A stretch of 64,000 bases of DNA from Agrococcus beijingensis (GCF_030758955.1 NZ_CP132360.1:610587-674586); one strand, 5' to 3'; numbered from the stretch's first letter, positions 26,625-35,766 are shown. Notes: generated by a model not told the origin, from the sequence alone. Program-made: numbers and translations.

Positions 26625-27212
26625 ATGGGCGTCTACCCGGCTCTCTACCGCCTGGGCATCCGGCCCTGGGAGCGCTACGGCTCCGGGGCCGGCCCCCAGA
26701 TCGAGGCCGCGTTCGACCGCGAGCGCGCCGAGTGGCCGACGCCGCCGGGCCGCGCGCTCGACATCGGCTGCGGTCGGGGCATGCAGACGCCCAAGCTCGC
26801 CGAGCGCGGCTGGGAGGCGGTCGGCATCGACCTCGTGCCGTCGGCGGTCGAGCACGCGCGCGGCCATGACCGCTCCGGCGCGCGCTTCGAGGTGGCCGAC
26901 GTGACGCGGCTGCCGGCCTCGCTCGGCCGCTTCGAGCACTTCGTCGACATCGGCTGCTTCCAGACGCTGGGCTCGGCCCAGCGCTCGGCGGCAGCGCGCA
27001 GCATCACGGCGCTCGCGAGCCCCGGAGCGACGCTCCTCATGCTCGCCTTCGGTCAGGTGTGGTTCAGCTATGAGGGGGTCTCGCGAGGCCAGGTGGAGGA
27101 GGCCTTCGCCGACTGGCAGCTCGTCTCGGCCGAGCCCGCTCCGACCACCGGGCTCGGCTGGCCGCTCGACCGCACCGAGCCGATGTGGTTCCGGATGCGG
27201 TTGCGGGCGTAG
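26625..27212 (+). CDS. Class I SAM-dependent methyltransferase
   Basis: The 195-residue protein carries motif I as ALDIGCGRGMQTPKLA, the acidic residue of strand two in VGIDLVPSA, and ARFEVADVTRLP as motif II. The C-terminal half is a short lid-like segment. There is no ribosome site before the ATG at 26625, which lies 5 bp after the VOC stop, so translation probably depends on that gene. The substrate is not evident. Small methyltransferases of this kind often act on small molecules. Confidence 0.85.
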   Translation: MGVYPALYRLGIRPWERYGSGAGPQIEAAFDRERAEWPTPPGRALDIGCGRGMQTPKLAERGWEAVGIDLVPSAVEHARGHDRSGARFEVADVTRLPASLGRFEHFVDIGCFQTLGSAQRSAAARSITALASPGATLLMLAFGQVWFSYEGVSRGQVEEAFADWQLVSAEPAPTTGLGWPLDRTEPMWFRMRLRA

Positions 27213-27240
27213 GAGCGCCCGTCGCCCTCGAACCGCGCAG

Positions 27241-27630
27241 CTACGAGGCCTGCGCGCGCAGCGCGACGATCGCTGCGGTGATGCGGCCGACCAGCTCGGT
27301 CGGCAGCGGCAGCGCGTGCTTGAGCACGACCGTGTCCTTCGCGGAGCGCAGCGGTGCGACCTCGGCCTCGAGGTCGGCCGGCAGCGTGGGCACGGGGTAC
27401 AGGCCGATGTGCTTGCGCCAGCCGGCGAAGTGCAGGGCGTAGCGGCCGCCCAGCATGACCGCGGCGATGCCGTAGCGCATCCGCTCCTCAGGCTCGGGCA
27501 CCTCGGCGACGATGGCCTCGCGCACCAGCTGCAGGCGCTCGGCGATCTCGGGGGAGTAGGCGGCGATGTAGGCGTCGACGGTGCTCGGCTGTTCGCCCTC
27601 GGGCTGCTCGCTTATGCGCTGCTCGCTCAT
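27241..27630 (-). CDS. DUF1801-domain protein (YdhG-like)
   Basis: The 129-residue protein has the DUF1801 signature, with ERMRYGIAAVMLGGRYALHFAGWRKHI around the core and KDTVVLKHALPLPTELVGRI near the end. Members such as Bacillus YdhG/Fra are described as frataxin-like iron chaperones, but most are uncharacterised. The start at ATG 27628-27630 is preferred over an upstream in-frame ATG because CACACT (27637-27642) lies 6 nt before it, as in other leaderless genes here. It is convergent with the methyltransferase gene. Confidence 0.8.
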   Translation of the reverse strand: MSEQRISEQPEGEQPSTVDAYIAAYSPEIAERLQLVREAIVAEVPEPEERMRYGIAAVMLGGRYALHFAGWRKHIGLYPVPTLPADLEAEVAPLRSAKDTVVLKHALPLPTELVGRITAAIVALRAQAS

Positions 27631-27650
27631 GCGCACAGTGTGGCGCAACG

Positions 27651-27684
27651 AGGAAGGGCTCCGACAGATGCCGGAGCCCTTCCT
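27651..27684 (-). terminator. Terminator of the Bax-inhibitor-like gene
   Basis: A perfect 13-bp stem (27651-27663 with 27672-27684) with an 8-nt loop lies 19 bp beyond the stop at 27704 on the minus strand. Confidence 0.8.
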
Positions 27685-27703
27685 TGCGCAGTGCTGAGAC
27701 CGC

Positions 27704-28687
27704 TTAGTTGTTGCTGCGCAGGATCGCGATGATGCGGAGGATCTCGACGTAGAGCCAGATGATCGTCATCGTGAGGCCGAACGCAGCCGACCAGCCGTAC
27801 TTCTTGTGCACGCCGCGCTTGACGCCCATCTCGATGCCCTCGAAGTCCATGACCAGCGAGTAGGCGCCGAGCACCACCGCGAGCACTCCGAGGATGACGC
27901 CGAGCGGGATGCCCATGATCTCGACCGAGCTGCGCCAGCCGAACATGCCCGACGGTGCGACGAGCATGCCGACGAAGTTGGCGATCGAGAACAGGCCGTA
28001 GCCGATGATCACGATGAAGAAGATCTTGTTCATCTTCGGCGAGGTGCGCACGATGCGGAACGCGTAGAGCGCGAGCGTCGCGGCGATCACGCAGGCAGTG
28101 GCGAGCAGCGCCTGGAAGATGATGCCGGTCATCGGCTGGCCGCCGATGCCGCCGAACTCGAGCAGCCCCGAGAAGCCACCCAGGAACAGGCCCTGCGCCG
28201 CCGCGTAGCCGAGCACGAGCGCCGGGCTCGGCTCCTTCTTGAAGATGTTGACGAGCGCGAGCACGAAGCCGACCAGCGCGCCGCCGTAGGTGAGCACGTA
28301 GAACGGAGCCGAGGTGCCCGTGAAGAGCAGCATGCCGAGCGTGATGACGAAGCCGATCGCCGTGACGCCGAGCGTCATGACCGTCTTCGTGATGACGCCG
28401 TCGTAGGTCAGGCGCTCGGTCTCGAGCGGTCCGGCCGAGGGGGCGTTGTACTGCTGCTGGAGCTGCTCGGGCGTCGGCATGCCCGGCTGCTGGCCGTAGG
28501 GCTGCTGGCCGTACTGCATCGGCTGGCCGTAGGGCTGCTGGCCGTACTGCTGCGGCTGGCCATAGGGCTGCTGACCGTAGGGCGCCTGGCCGTAGGGCTG
28601 CTGGCCACCGGCGGGGGTGGCCTGGGCTGCACGCTGCGCGTTCTCCGTGAACGCGGGCGAGTTGCGGAACGCGGGATTGCCTGCCAA
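27704..28687 (-). CDS. Bax inhibitor-1/YccA-like membrane protein with QPYGQ-rich tail
   Basis: The TTG at 28685-28687 is chosen as start. AGGAGC lies 8 nt upstream, and the resulting N-terminus AGNPAFRNSPAFTEN fits the family pattern. The 327-residue protein has an about 75-residue low-complexity tail of QQPYGQ, QYGQ and QPMQ repeats. Seven membrane helices follow, from VITKTVMTLGVTAIGFVITLG to AAFGLTMTIIWLYVEILRIIAIL. The helix pair with FFIVIIGYGLFSIANFVGML and the final helices are diagnostic for the Bax inhibitor-1 superfamily; actinobacterial members have no established role. The tail resembles those of the two DUF4190-like proteins at the left end. Confidence 0.85.
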   Translation of the reverse strand: MAGNPAFRNSPAFTENAQRAAQATPAGGQQPYGQAPYGQQPYGQPQQYGQQPYGQPMQYGQQPYGQQPGMPTPEQLQQQYNAPSAGPLETERLTYDGVITKTVMTLGVTAIGFVITLGMLLFTGTSAPFYVLTYGGALVGFVLALVNIFKKEPSPALVLGYAAAQGLFLGGFSGLLEFGGIGGQPMTGIIFQALLATACVIAATLALYAFRIVRTSPKMNKIFFIVIIGYGLFSIANFVGMLVAPSGMFGWRSSVEIMGIPLGVILGVLAVVLGAYSLVMDFEGIEMGVKRGVHKKYGWSAAFGLTMTIIWLYVEILRIIAILRSNN

Positions 28688-28813
28688 GGGAAGTGCTCCT
28701 GTCGAGATCGTGCGGCCGCCGCGAGGGCGGACGCGCTCAGGGTATCGACTCATGCCATGAATCCGCTGGGCAGGCGGGCGCGTTCGCCGCAGGCGCACGA
28801 CACCTGCCACGGC

Positions 28814-28819
28814 TAGCCT
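28814..28819 (+). promoter_or_regulatory. -10 box for leaderless glycerophosphodiesterase gene
   Basis: TAGCCT ends 6 nt before the GTG at 28826 and no ribosome site is present. Confidence 0.5.
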
Positions 28820-28825
28820 GCCGCC

Positions 28826-29842
28826 GTGCAGCAGCCCACCCGACTCATCGCCCATCGCGGAGCCTCCGGCTGGGCTCCCGAGCACACCGAGACCGCCGTG
28901 CGACTGGCCGCCGCGCTCGGCGCCGACGCGGTCGAGCCCGACCTGGTCGCGACCCGCGACGGCGTGCTCGTGGTGCGCCACGACAACGAGCTGGGCGAGA
29001 CGACCGACGTGGCGAGCCGTCCCGAGTTCGCCGACCGTCGCCGGATGCAGACGATCGACGGCTGGCAGCTCGAAGGCTGGTTCGTCGAGGACTTCACCTG
29101 GGCCGAGGTCGCGACGCTGCGCGCCCGCGAACGGCTGCCGCAGCTGCGCCCGCTCGGCGCCCGCCTCGACGGCCGCGACCGCGTGCTGCGCTTCGACGAG
29201 CTGCTGGCGATCGCCGACGAGACCGGCCTCGACGTCGTCGCCGAGCTCAAGCACGCCACCCACCACGCCGCCCTCGGCCTCCCGCTCGACGCGATGCTGG
29301 CGGATGCGGTGACCGGCACCCACTGGATCTCCAGCGGGCGCCTCATCGTCGAGTCCTTCGAGGAGACCGTGCTCCACGAGGTGCGGGATCGCGGCGTCGA
29401 GGCCCGACTCGTCTACCTGATGGGGGACGGCGGCACCGCGGCGGATCTGGCGGCCGACGTCGTGGCCCGTGGGGAGGCATCCGCCGGTGCCCGTCAGACG
29501 CCACCCACCTATGCCGAGCAGCGCACCGACGCGGCACTCGCGGCCCTCGCGCAGCGGGTCGATGCGATCAGCGTCGACAAGGCCGTGCTGTTCGAGCGGG
29601 TGGACGGGCGGCTGCGCACGAGCGATCTCGCCGAGCGCGCCCGCGCCGCGGGGCTCGGCACGATCACCTGGACGCTGCGGCCCGAGAACCGCTTCCTCGA
29701 GCCGGAGCACCGCCTCGGCGACGCCGACGGCGCCTGGGGCGATTGGACCACCGAGTGGTCGATGCTCGCCGGGCTCGGGCTCGAGGCGGTGTTCGCCGAC
29801 CACCCCGACCTGTGGCGGCGCATCGCGCTCGCGGCCCGATAG
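28826..29842 (+). CDS. Glycerophosphodiester phosphodiesterase family protein
   Basis: The enzyme hydrolyses glycerophosphodiesters to glycerol 3-phosphate and an alcohol in a metal-dependent TIM barrel. The catalytic start is IAHRGASGWAPEHT with His10 and Arg11, followed by VEPDLVATRDGVLVVRHDN, which gives the Glu/Asp metal ligands and the second histidine. The last strands are TITWTLRPENRF and AVFADHPDLW. The 338-residue length is normal for actinobacterial members. No signal peptide is seen, so it is probably cytoplasmic. GTG start with leaderless -10. Confidence 0.92.
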   Translation: MQQPTRLIAHRGASGWAPEHTETAVRLAAALGADAVEPDLVATRDGVLVVRHDNELGETTDVASRPEFADRRRMQTIDGWQLEGWFVEDFTWAEVATLRARERLPQLRPLGARLDGRDRVLRFDELLAIADETGLDVVAELKHATHHAALGLPLDAMLADAVTGTHWISSGRLIVESFEETVLHEVRDRGVEARLVYLMGDGGTAADLAADVVARGEASAGARQTPPTYAEQRTDAALAALAQRVDAISVDKAVLFERVDGRLRTSDLAERARAAGLGTITWTLRPENRFLEPEHRLGDADGAWGDWTTEWSMLAGLGLEAVFADHPDLWRRIALAAR

Positions 29843-29952
29843 CGGCAGCGCCGCTCGCGTTCCCGCGCCGTTCACCTGCCGTTCGCCGGGCGGCACCTGC
29901 CGGATGCCTGCGCCGCGTTGAGTGAGGTCGACCCTCCATCTGAAGGAACCTC

Positions 29953-32436
29953 ATGCGCCGACGCAGTTCCGCGATGCTCGCCGCCGCCATCCCGGCGGCT
30001 CTCCTGGCAACGCTCCTCACCGCCCCCGCCGCCCACGCGGCCGACGCCGACATCCGCATCAACGAGGTGCAGTCGAACTCCGCGCTCGGTGCGCCGGACT
30101 TCATCGAGCTCATCAACACGGGTGCCGAGCCGGTCGACATCTCGGACTGGCTCGTCAAGGACAGCGACGACGCCCGCACGCTGCGCGTGCCGGCCGGCAC
30201 GGTCGTCGCGCCCGGCGGCTTCGCCCTCATCGAGCCCGACAGCTTCCCCGACGGCATCGGCTTCGGGCTCGGCAGCGACGACGCGGCACGCATCTACGCC
30301 GCCGACGACACCACGCTCGTCGACAGCTACGCGTGGATCGCGCACGCGTTCACCGAGGGCAGGCTGCCCGACGGCAGCGGCGCGTTCGTCGACACCGAGC
30401 CGACCCCCGGGGCCGTGAACATCGCGCGCGCCGTGGTCGCGGAGCCCGTGCCATTCCCGTCGCCCATCGTCGTCAACGAGGTGCGCTCGAACGACTCGGT
30501 CGGCGACGACCCCGACTGGGTCGAGCTGCTGAACACCAGCGCCACCGAGAGCGTCGACGTCAGCGGCTGGATCCTGCGCGACGACGACCCGCTCAGCTCG
30601 CTGCCGATCGCGGCCGGCTCGATCGTCGCGCCCGGCGGCTTCCTCGTCGTCGAGACGAGCGTCGACGCCATCTCGTCGAGCTTCGGGCTCGGCAAGGCCG
30701 ACGAGATCACGCTGCTCACCGCCGACGGCACGGGCCTGGTCGACCACTACGCCTGGACGGAGCACGCCGAGACCGAGGGTCGTCTGCCCGACGGCACCGG
30801 CGCGTTCGTCGACACGGAGCCCACCCGCGGCGCCGCGAACGTCGAGCGCTTCGCCGACTCCGCGGTCGTGATCAACGAGGTCGAGTCGAACGGCGACACC
30901 CGTGGCGACTGGGTCGAGCTCTACAACGCCGACCTCGAGCGCTCGGTCGACATCTCGGGCTGGACCATCGTCGACACCGACCCCTCGCACACGCCGCTCG
31001 CCTTCCCGGCAGGCAGCGTCATCGAGTCGGGCGGCTACGTCACCTTCGTCACGGATGCCGCCGAGCACGCCCCGGACGGCTTCGGCCTGGGCGGCGGCGA
31101 CGGCGTGACCATCCGCGACGCGGCAGGCGCCGTGGTCGACAGCGTCACCTGGACGTCGCATGCGGCGATGACCCTCGGCCTCTGCGCCGGCGGCGAGACG
31201 CTGGTCGAGACGGCATCCGCGACCTTCGGCCTCGTCAATGACTGCGGCGAGGTCGCCGGCTCGGTGGTGCCGAGCGAAGCATGGCCCTTCGGCGACGACG
31301 TCGCGAATGCGGTCGCCCCCGGCACCTGGACCGACGACATGTCGGGCCTCGACTACGCCGCCGACGGCACGCTGTTCGCGGTGAAAAACGACAACGCCGA
31401 GATCTTCGAGATGTCGGCGGGCACCGACGGCGCCTTCACCGTCGCGCAGTCGTGGATCCCCGGCTACGTCGACGGCTCCGGGCAGCCCGACGCCGAGGGC
31501 ATCTCGGTCGCGGGCGACGGCGCGATCTTCCTCTCGACCGAGCGCGACAACGCCTTCAAGAGCGTCAGCCGCCCGTCGATCCTGCGCGTCGAGCTCGGCG
31601 CAGACGGCGCGACGACGACCACGCACGAGTGGAACCTCACCTCGGTGCTCGGCCCGCTGGGCGCGAACCTCGGCCCGGAGGCGATCGAGTGGATCTCCGA
31701 CGCCGACGCTGTGCGCCTCGGGGTGCTCGACCAGTCGAGCATCGCCGGCCCCGGCGATGTCGGCGCCGCAGCAGTGGCCTACGACCCGGCCGCCTTCGGG
31801 GAGCACTTCGGCGGCATCTTCGCCGTCGCCGTCGAGCAGACCGGCCTCGTCCACCTGTTCGTGCTCGAGGCCGACGGCAGCGTCACGATGCTGCAGTCGG
31901 CTGAGCCCGGACCCGCCGTCGAGGTCGTCATGGCGCTCGACTGGCGCGCTGGCGGCAACGCCCTCTGGGCGCTCTGCGACGACGCCTGCAGCAGCGCGAG
32001 CTCCGAGCTGGCGTTCGTCGACGGGCTCCTGACGACGCTGCGCGACGTGGCCGCCCCGACCACGATGCCCGCCGGCTACACCAACGAGGGCCTCGCCTTC
32101 GCCTGGTGCGCCGTCGACCCGGCCGCGACGCCCACCGTCGCCTGGATCTCGGACACCGCGCACGACGGCGTCTCGCTCCGCGTCGCGCCCGGCGACGCGT
32201 GCGAGGCAGCGGTCACCCCGCCGCCCGCGACAGGCGGCGGCACCGGGGCGGTCGAGACGCCCGTCGTCGTCCAGGTCGGCGCCGGTGCTGGCGCCACCAC
32301 CGGCGACACCGCGACGAAGGGTGCTGGCACGCTGCCGCGCACCGGCGGCGAGGCTCCCACCGGCGCGATCATCGCGGCGCTGCTGCTGATGCTCGCGGGG
32401 CTCGGCCTGACGCTGCGCCGCCGCAGCGCCCTCTGA
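29953..32436 (+). CDS. Sortase-anchored surface protein with three lamin-tail domains
   Basis: The 827-residue protein has a signal peptide ending about residue 30 (APAAHAA). Three lamin-tail domains follow at about 34-157, 171-297 and 304-433, each opening with an INEVxSN-type strand and containing VELLNT or IELINT and an APGG-type turn. The central about 440-740 region (WTDDMSGLDYAADGTLFAVKN, DAEGISVAGDGAIFLSTERD, ANLGPEAIEWISD) resembles beta-propeller esterase-like/phytase-like domains. The C-terminus has a Gly/Thr linker, sortase motif LPRTG at 794-798, a hydrophobic segment and RRR. It should be covalently attached to the cell wall. AAGGAA precedes the ATG. No sortase gene is in the window. 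Confidence 0.9.
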   Translation: MRRRSSAMLAAAIPAALLATLLTAPAAHAADADIRINEVQSNSALGAPDFIELINTGAEPVDISDWLVKDSDDARTLRVPAGTVVAPGGFALIEPDSFPDGIGFGLGSDDAARIYAADDTTLVDSYAWIAHAFTEGRLPDGSGAFVDTEPTPGAVNIARAVVAEPVPFPSPIVVNEVRSNDSVGDDPDWVELLNTSATESVDVSGWILRDDDPLSSLPIAAGSIVAPGGFLVVETSVDAISSSFGLGKADEITLLTADGTGLVDHYAWTEHAETEGRLPDGTGAFVDTEPTRGAANVERFADSAVVINEVESNGDTRGDWVELYNADLERSVDISGWTIVDTDPSHTPLAFPAGSVIESGGYVTFVTDAAEHAPDGFGLGGGDGVTIRDAAGAVVDSVTWTSHAAMTLGLCAGGETLVETASATFGLVNDCGEVAGSVVPSEAWPFGDDVANAVAPGTWTDDMSGLDYAADGTLFAVKNDNAEIFEMSAGTDGAFTVAQSWIPGYVDGSGQPDAEGISVAGDGAIFLSTERDNAFKSVSRPSILRVELGADGATTTTHEWNLTSVLGPLGANLGPEAIEWISDADAVRLGVLDQSSIAGPGDVGAAAVAYDPAAFGEHFGGIFAVAVEQTGLVHLFVLEADGSVTMLQSAEPGPAVEVVMALDWRAGGNALWALCDDACSSASSELAFVDGLLTTLRDVAAPTTMPAGYTNEGLAFAWCAVDPAATPTVAWISDTAHDGVSLRVAPGDACEAAVTPPPATGGGTGAVETPVVVQVGAGAGATTGDTATKGAGTLPRTGGEAPTGAIIAALLLMLAGLGLTLRRRSAL

Positions 32437-32468
32437 CCAGGCACGGCTGGGGCGTGACCGAACGGGAG

Positions 32469-32491
32469 GGCCGGATGCGACGCATCCGGCC
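32469..32491 (+). terminator. Terminator after the LPXTG protein gene
   Basis: GGCCGGATG pairs with CATCCGGCC around the loop CGACG, followed by CTTTC; it lies 32 nt after the stop. Confidence 0.75.
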
Positions 32492-32548
32492 TTTCGCCGT
32501 TCGTCGGCGGCCCTGCATGTCACCGGCCCCTCGTAGACTTGACCCTCG

Positions 32549-34927
32549 ATGAGCGACTTGTGGGGGCTGGGCGACGCGGGGTTCGACGATGTGCAGCGGC
32601 CGACCCCGATCGGCCCCCGCGGCGACACCATTCCCGAGCAGCTGCTCGAGGGCCTGAACCCGCCGCAGCGCGAGGCGGTCACCTACCGCGGCCCCGCGCT
32701 GCTGATCGTCGCCGGCGCCGGCTCCGGCAAGACGAAGGTGCTCACGCACCGCATCGCCGGCCTGCTCGCCACCCGTGAGGCGTGGCCGAGCCAGATCCTC
32801 GCGATCACGTTCACGAACAAGGCCGCCGCCGAGATGCGCGAGCGCGTCGAGCGCCTCGTCGGCGAGGAGTCGCGCGGCATGTGGATCCGCACGTTCCACG
32901 CGGCCTGCGTGCGCATCCTGCGCCGCGAGGCCGAGGAGTTCGGCTTCAAGCAGACCTTCACGATCTACGACTCGGGCGACGTGCGCGCGCTCATCAAGCG
33001 GCTCATCAAGGAGCGCGGCGCCGACATCCAGGGGCTCACGCCCGGCGGCGTCTCTGCACGCATCTCGAAGGCCAAGAACGAGCTGCACGACGTCGACTCG
33101 TGGGCCCGGACCGCCAACCTCGAGAACCCGCTCGACGCGGCCTTCCTCGAGCTGTGGCGCGACTACGACCGCGAGCTGCGGCGCGCGAGCGCCTTCGACT
33201 TCGACGACCTCATCTCGCAGACCGTCTTCCTCTTCCGCGCCTTCCCGCACGTGGCGGCGCAGTACCGCAAGCGCTTCCGGCACATCCTGGTCGACGAGTA
33301 CCAGGACACCAACGCTGCCCAGTACGCGCTCATCCGCGAGCTCACGCAGCCGGTGACGCGCAACGACCTGCCCGACCTCCGAGCCGACCTGCCCGGTGCC
33401 TCCCTGACGGTCGTGGGCGACTCCGACCAGTCGATCTACGCCTTCCGGGGCGCCGACATCCGCAACATCACCGACTTCGAGCGCGACTTCCACGGCGCGC
33501 GGGTGCTGATGCTCGAGCAGAACTACCGGTCGACGCAGAACATCCTCTCGGCCGCGAACGCCGTGATCGGCAACAACTTCGACCGGCGCGAGAAGCGGCT
33601 CTGGACCGATTCCGGCGACGGCGCGAAGATCGTCGGCTACACCGGCTACTCGGGCTACGACGAGGCGCAGTTCGTCGCCGACGAGATCGTCGAGCTCACC
33701 TCCGGGGGCATGGCCTACAGCGACGTGGCCGTGTTCTACCGCACGAACGCGCAGACGCGCGCGCTCGAGGAGGTGCTGATCCGCACCGCCATCCCATACA
33801 GGGTGATCGGCGGCACGAAGTTCTACGAGCGCGCCGAGATCAAGGACGCGATGGCCTACCTGATCACGGTGGCCAACCCCGACGACTCCCTGAGCCTGCG
33901 CCGCATCATGAACGTGCCCAAGCGCGGCATCGGGCCCGCCACCGAGGCGGCGCTGCAGGCCTACGCCGACGAGCACCAGATCACGTTGCGGGATGCGCTG
34001 CGGCACGTCGACGAGATCGCCCTCGGCCCGAAGGTGGCCGCGGCCATCAAGGACCTGGCGGCGCTCCTCGACGAGTGGACCGCGCGGCCCGCGGCCGACC
34101 CGGGCGAGGTGCTGCGCGAGCTGATGAGTCGCTCGGGGTACACCGACCAGCTGCGCCGCTCGACCGACCCGCAGGACGCGGCGCGGCTCGAGAACGTCGA
34201 GGAGCTCGTCGCGGTGACGCGCGAGTACCGGAGGCAGAACCCGGCGGGCAACCTCATCGACTTCCTCACCGAGACGGCGCTGGTCGCCGCAGCCGACGAG
34301 CTCGACGACTCCGGCGGCCAGGTGTCGCTCATGACGCTGCACACCGCGAAGGGCCTCGAGTTCGACGCGGTGTTCATCACCGGCATCGAGGAGGAGCTGC
34401 TGCCGCACCGCATCTCGGCGACCGAGCCGGGCGGCCCGGCCGAGGAGCGGCGCCTCTTCTACGTCGGCATCACGCGCGCCAGGCAGCGCCTGCACCTCTC
34501 GCTCGCGACCACCCGCGCGCAGTTCGGCAAGGTCGAGCCCGCAGCGCCCAGCCGGTTCCTCGAGGAGATCCCGGCAGAGCTCATCGAGTGGCGCACGCCG
34601 CCGTCGACGATGCGGCAGGGGAGCGGGCAGCGCGAGGTGGGCCGCTGGCGCGACGAGCCGCGCGAGTCGTACGTCACCGGCTACCGCGACCCGAAGCCGC
34701 TGCCGCGAGGGCCGAAGAAGGAGTTCTCGAACACCATCACCGAGGTGCGCGACAACTCGGGGCTCGAGCTCGAACCCGGCGACCGCATCCGCCACAAGGA
34801 CTTCGGCGAGGGCCGCGTGCAGGGCATCACCGGGGCCGGGGCGAAGCGGGTTGCCGAGGTGCAGTTCGACAGCGCGGGCCGCAAGCGGCTGCTGATCAAG
34901 ATCGCGCCGATCGAGAAGCTGGCGTAG
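32549..34927 (+). CDS. pcrA: ATP-dependent DNA helicase PcrA/UvrD
   Basis: The 792-residue superfamily 1A helicase unwinds DNA 3' to 5' in repair and replication restart. Walker A AGAGSGKT is at 55-62, motif Ia contains AITFTNKAAAEMRERV, motif II is VDEYQDTN at about 248-255, motif III GDSDQSIYAFRGAD, motif IV EQNYRSTQNIL, motif V TLHTAKGLEFDAVFITG and motif VI VGITRARQRLHL. The C-terminal about 50 residues have the RIRHKDFGEGRVQGITG Tudor-like segment that contacts RNA polymerase in PcrA. TAGACT at 32534-32539 lies 9 nt before the ATG, with no ribosome site. Confidence 0.97.
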   Translation: MSDLWGLGDAGFDDVQRPTPIGPRGDTIPEQLLEGLNPPQREAVTYRGPALLIVAGAGSGKTKVLTHRIAGLLATREAWPSQILAITFTNKAAAEMRERVERLVGEESRGMWIRTFHAACVRILRREAEEFGFKQTFTIYDSGDVRALIKRLIKERGADIQGLTPGGVSARISKAKNELHDVDSWARTANLENPLDAAFLELWRDYDRELRRASAFDFDDLISQTVFLFRAFPHVAAQYRKRFRHILVDEYQDTNAAQYALIRELTQPVTRNDLPDLRADLPGASLTVVGDSDQSIYAFRGADIRNITDFERDFHGARVLMLEQNYRSTQNILSAANAVIGNNFDRREKRLWTDSGDGAKIVGYTGYSGYDEAQFVADEIVELTSGGMAYSDVAVFYRTNAQTRALEEVLIRTAIPYRVIGGTKFYERAEIKDAMAYLITVANPDDSLSLRRIMNVPKRGIGPATEAALQAYADEHQITLRDALRHVDEIALGPKVAAAIKDLAALLDEWTARPAADPGEVLRELMSRSGYTDQLRRSTDPQDAARLENVEELVAVTREYRRQNPAGNLIDFLTETALVAAADELDDSGGQVSLMTLHTAKGLEFDAVFITGIEEELLPHRISATEPGGPAEERRLFYVGITRARQRLHLSLATTRAQFGKVEPAAPSRFLEEIPAELIEWRTPPSTMRQGSGQREVGRWRDEPRESYVTGYRDPKPLPRGPKKEFSNTITEVRDNSGLELEPGDRIRHKDFGEGRVQGITGAGAKRVAEVQFDSAGRKRLLIKIAPIEKLA

Positions 34928-35096
34928 CGCTCAAGGCCGCTCAGAGGCCGTGCGCGACCAGATCGCCGACCCGCACCCCGGCCGAGCGGTGCGCTGCGCG
35001 CGGGTGATCGCTGCTCGTGATCCCGTGGTCGCGCGCCGCGCGCCTCAGCGCGCGGGCTCCGCCGCCCATGGACCTCGCTGTGCCAGCCGCTCGTGA
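34928..35096. other. Intergenic stretch without recognised gene
   Basis: This part of the 405-bp gap between pcrA and tRNA-Arg holds GC-rich sequence. It includes a short CGCGC-rich inverted repeat near 35035-35056 and two loose copies of GCTCGTGATC. No supported gene or clear terminator is seen. Confidence 0.4.
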
Positions 35097-35279
35097 TCAG
35101 AACGGGGTGGGCGGTTCGTCGCTCGCGGGCTCCTGCGCGGCCCAAGGCGAACCAGGCGCCGGAGGCGGCAATTCCACGCCCGCCGAGCGGTCGGCCTCGA
35201 ACTGCGCGATGGCTTCGCGCTGGTCGCGGCGTCGTTCGCTCGCGGTGCGCTTGGGCGGTTTCGGTGGTGTGCGGGGCAT
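35097..35279 (-). CDS. Small charged hypothetical protein
   Basis: The 60-residue reading frame encodes a basic, proline-rich N-terminus (MPRTPPKPPKRTASERRRDQ), a predicted helix (REAIAQFEADRSAG) and an acidic, proline-rich C-terminus. The switch from a basic to an acidic half, rather than the arginine-rich monotony of shadow frames in this DNA, suggests a true gene. There is no clear ribosome site before the ATG. The opposite strand has overlapping open frames without such character. I do not recognise a family. Confidence 0.45.
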   Translation of the reverse strand: MPRTPPKPPKRTASERRRDQREAIAQFEADRSAGVELPPPAPGSPWAAQEPASDEPPTPF

Positions 35280-35332
35280 GTCGGTGAAGCGTGGCCCGAC
35301 CGGTGAGACCTATGTCGCGACTCATCACAGTG

Positions 35333-35405
35333 CGCGCCCGGAGGGATTCGAACCCCCAACCTTCTGATCCGTAGTCAGATGCTCTATCCGTTGAGCTACG
35401 GGCGC
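35333..35405 (-). tRNA. tRNA-Arg (anticodon ACG)
   Basis: The 73-nt gene folds with a 7-bp acceptor stem GCGCCCG/CGGGCGC and D-arm GCTC/GAGC. The anticodon arm TCTGA/TCAGA has loop CTACGGA, giving ACG (wobble inosine expected), and the T-arm is GGGGG-TTCGAAT-CCCTC. The discriminator is G and CCA is not encoded. The terminator hairpin of the upstream csp gene ends only 9 nt before its 5' end. Confidence 0.96.
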
Positions 35406-35414
35406 TTGGCCGAA

Positions 35415-35447
35415 CGGCCAGGGATCAGCATAACTGATCCCTGGCCG
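35415..35447 (-). terminator. csp terminator, just upstream of tRNA-Arg
   Basis: A perfect 14-bp stem (35415-35428 with 35434-35447) has a 5-nt loop. A second smaller stem CGCGTC/GACGCG (35464-35469 with 35475-35480) lies at the end of the csp reading frame. The tRNA follows so closely that it needs read-through or a promoter inside this region. Confidence 0.8.
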
Positions 35448-35487
35448 TCAGCGCGAATCGAGCCGCGTCACGAAGACGCGACCAGGC

Positions 35488-35691
35488 TCACAGGGGGCGA
35501 ATGTTCGCAGCCTGCGGGCCCTTGTTGCCCTCGACGATCTCGAACTCGACTGCCTGAGCCTCTTCGAGGGTCTTGAAGCCGTTGGACTGGATCTGGCTGT
35601 AGTGAGCGAACAGATCCTTGCCGCCGTCGTCCGGAGCGATGAAGCCGAAGCCCTTGCCGGAGTCGAACCACTTGACGGTGCCGGTTGCCAT
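35488..35691 (-). CDS. Cold-shock protein, CspA family
   Basis: The 67-residue protein is a single OB-fold cold-shock domain that binds single-stranded RNA and DNA. RNP1 KGFGFI and a modified RNP2 (LFAHYSQI) are visible after the opening [13 protein letters not shown]. The RNP2 has FAHY instead of the usual FVHF. The ATG follows AAGGAATT. The leader is about 70 nt if TACGCT (35767-35772 complement) is the -10 box, and it contains a CAGC-CGAA-GCTG hairpin, in line with the structured leaders of csp messages. Confidence 0.96.
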   Translation of the reverse strand: MATGTVKWFDSGKGFGFIAPDDGGKDLFAHYSQIQSNGFKTLEEAQAVEFEIVEGNKGPQAANIRPL

Positions 35692-35766
35692 AATTCCTTC
35701 AATCAATGCAATGCAGCCGAAGCTGCGTTCAGAAGCGCAGAGCAAGATCCGCCCTGCGCTGCAGCA

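Noticed and set aside
28402..28632. Separate small gene in the QPYGQ tail of the Bax-inhibitor-like gene
   Set aside because: The frame is a shadow of the repetitive coding sequence.
35045..35359. 104-codon minus-strand frame running into tRNA-Arg
   Set aside because: It overlaps the tRNA and the better-supported 60-residue frame, and its translation lacks protein character.
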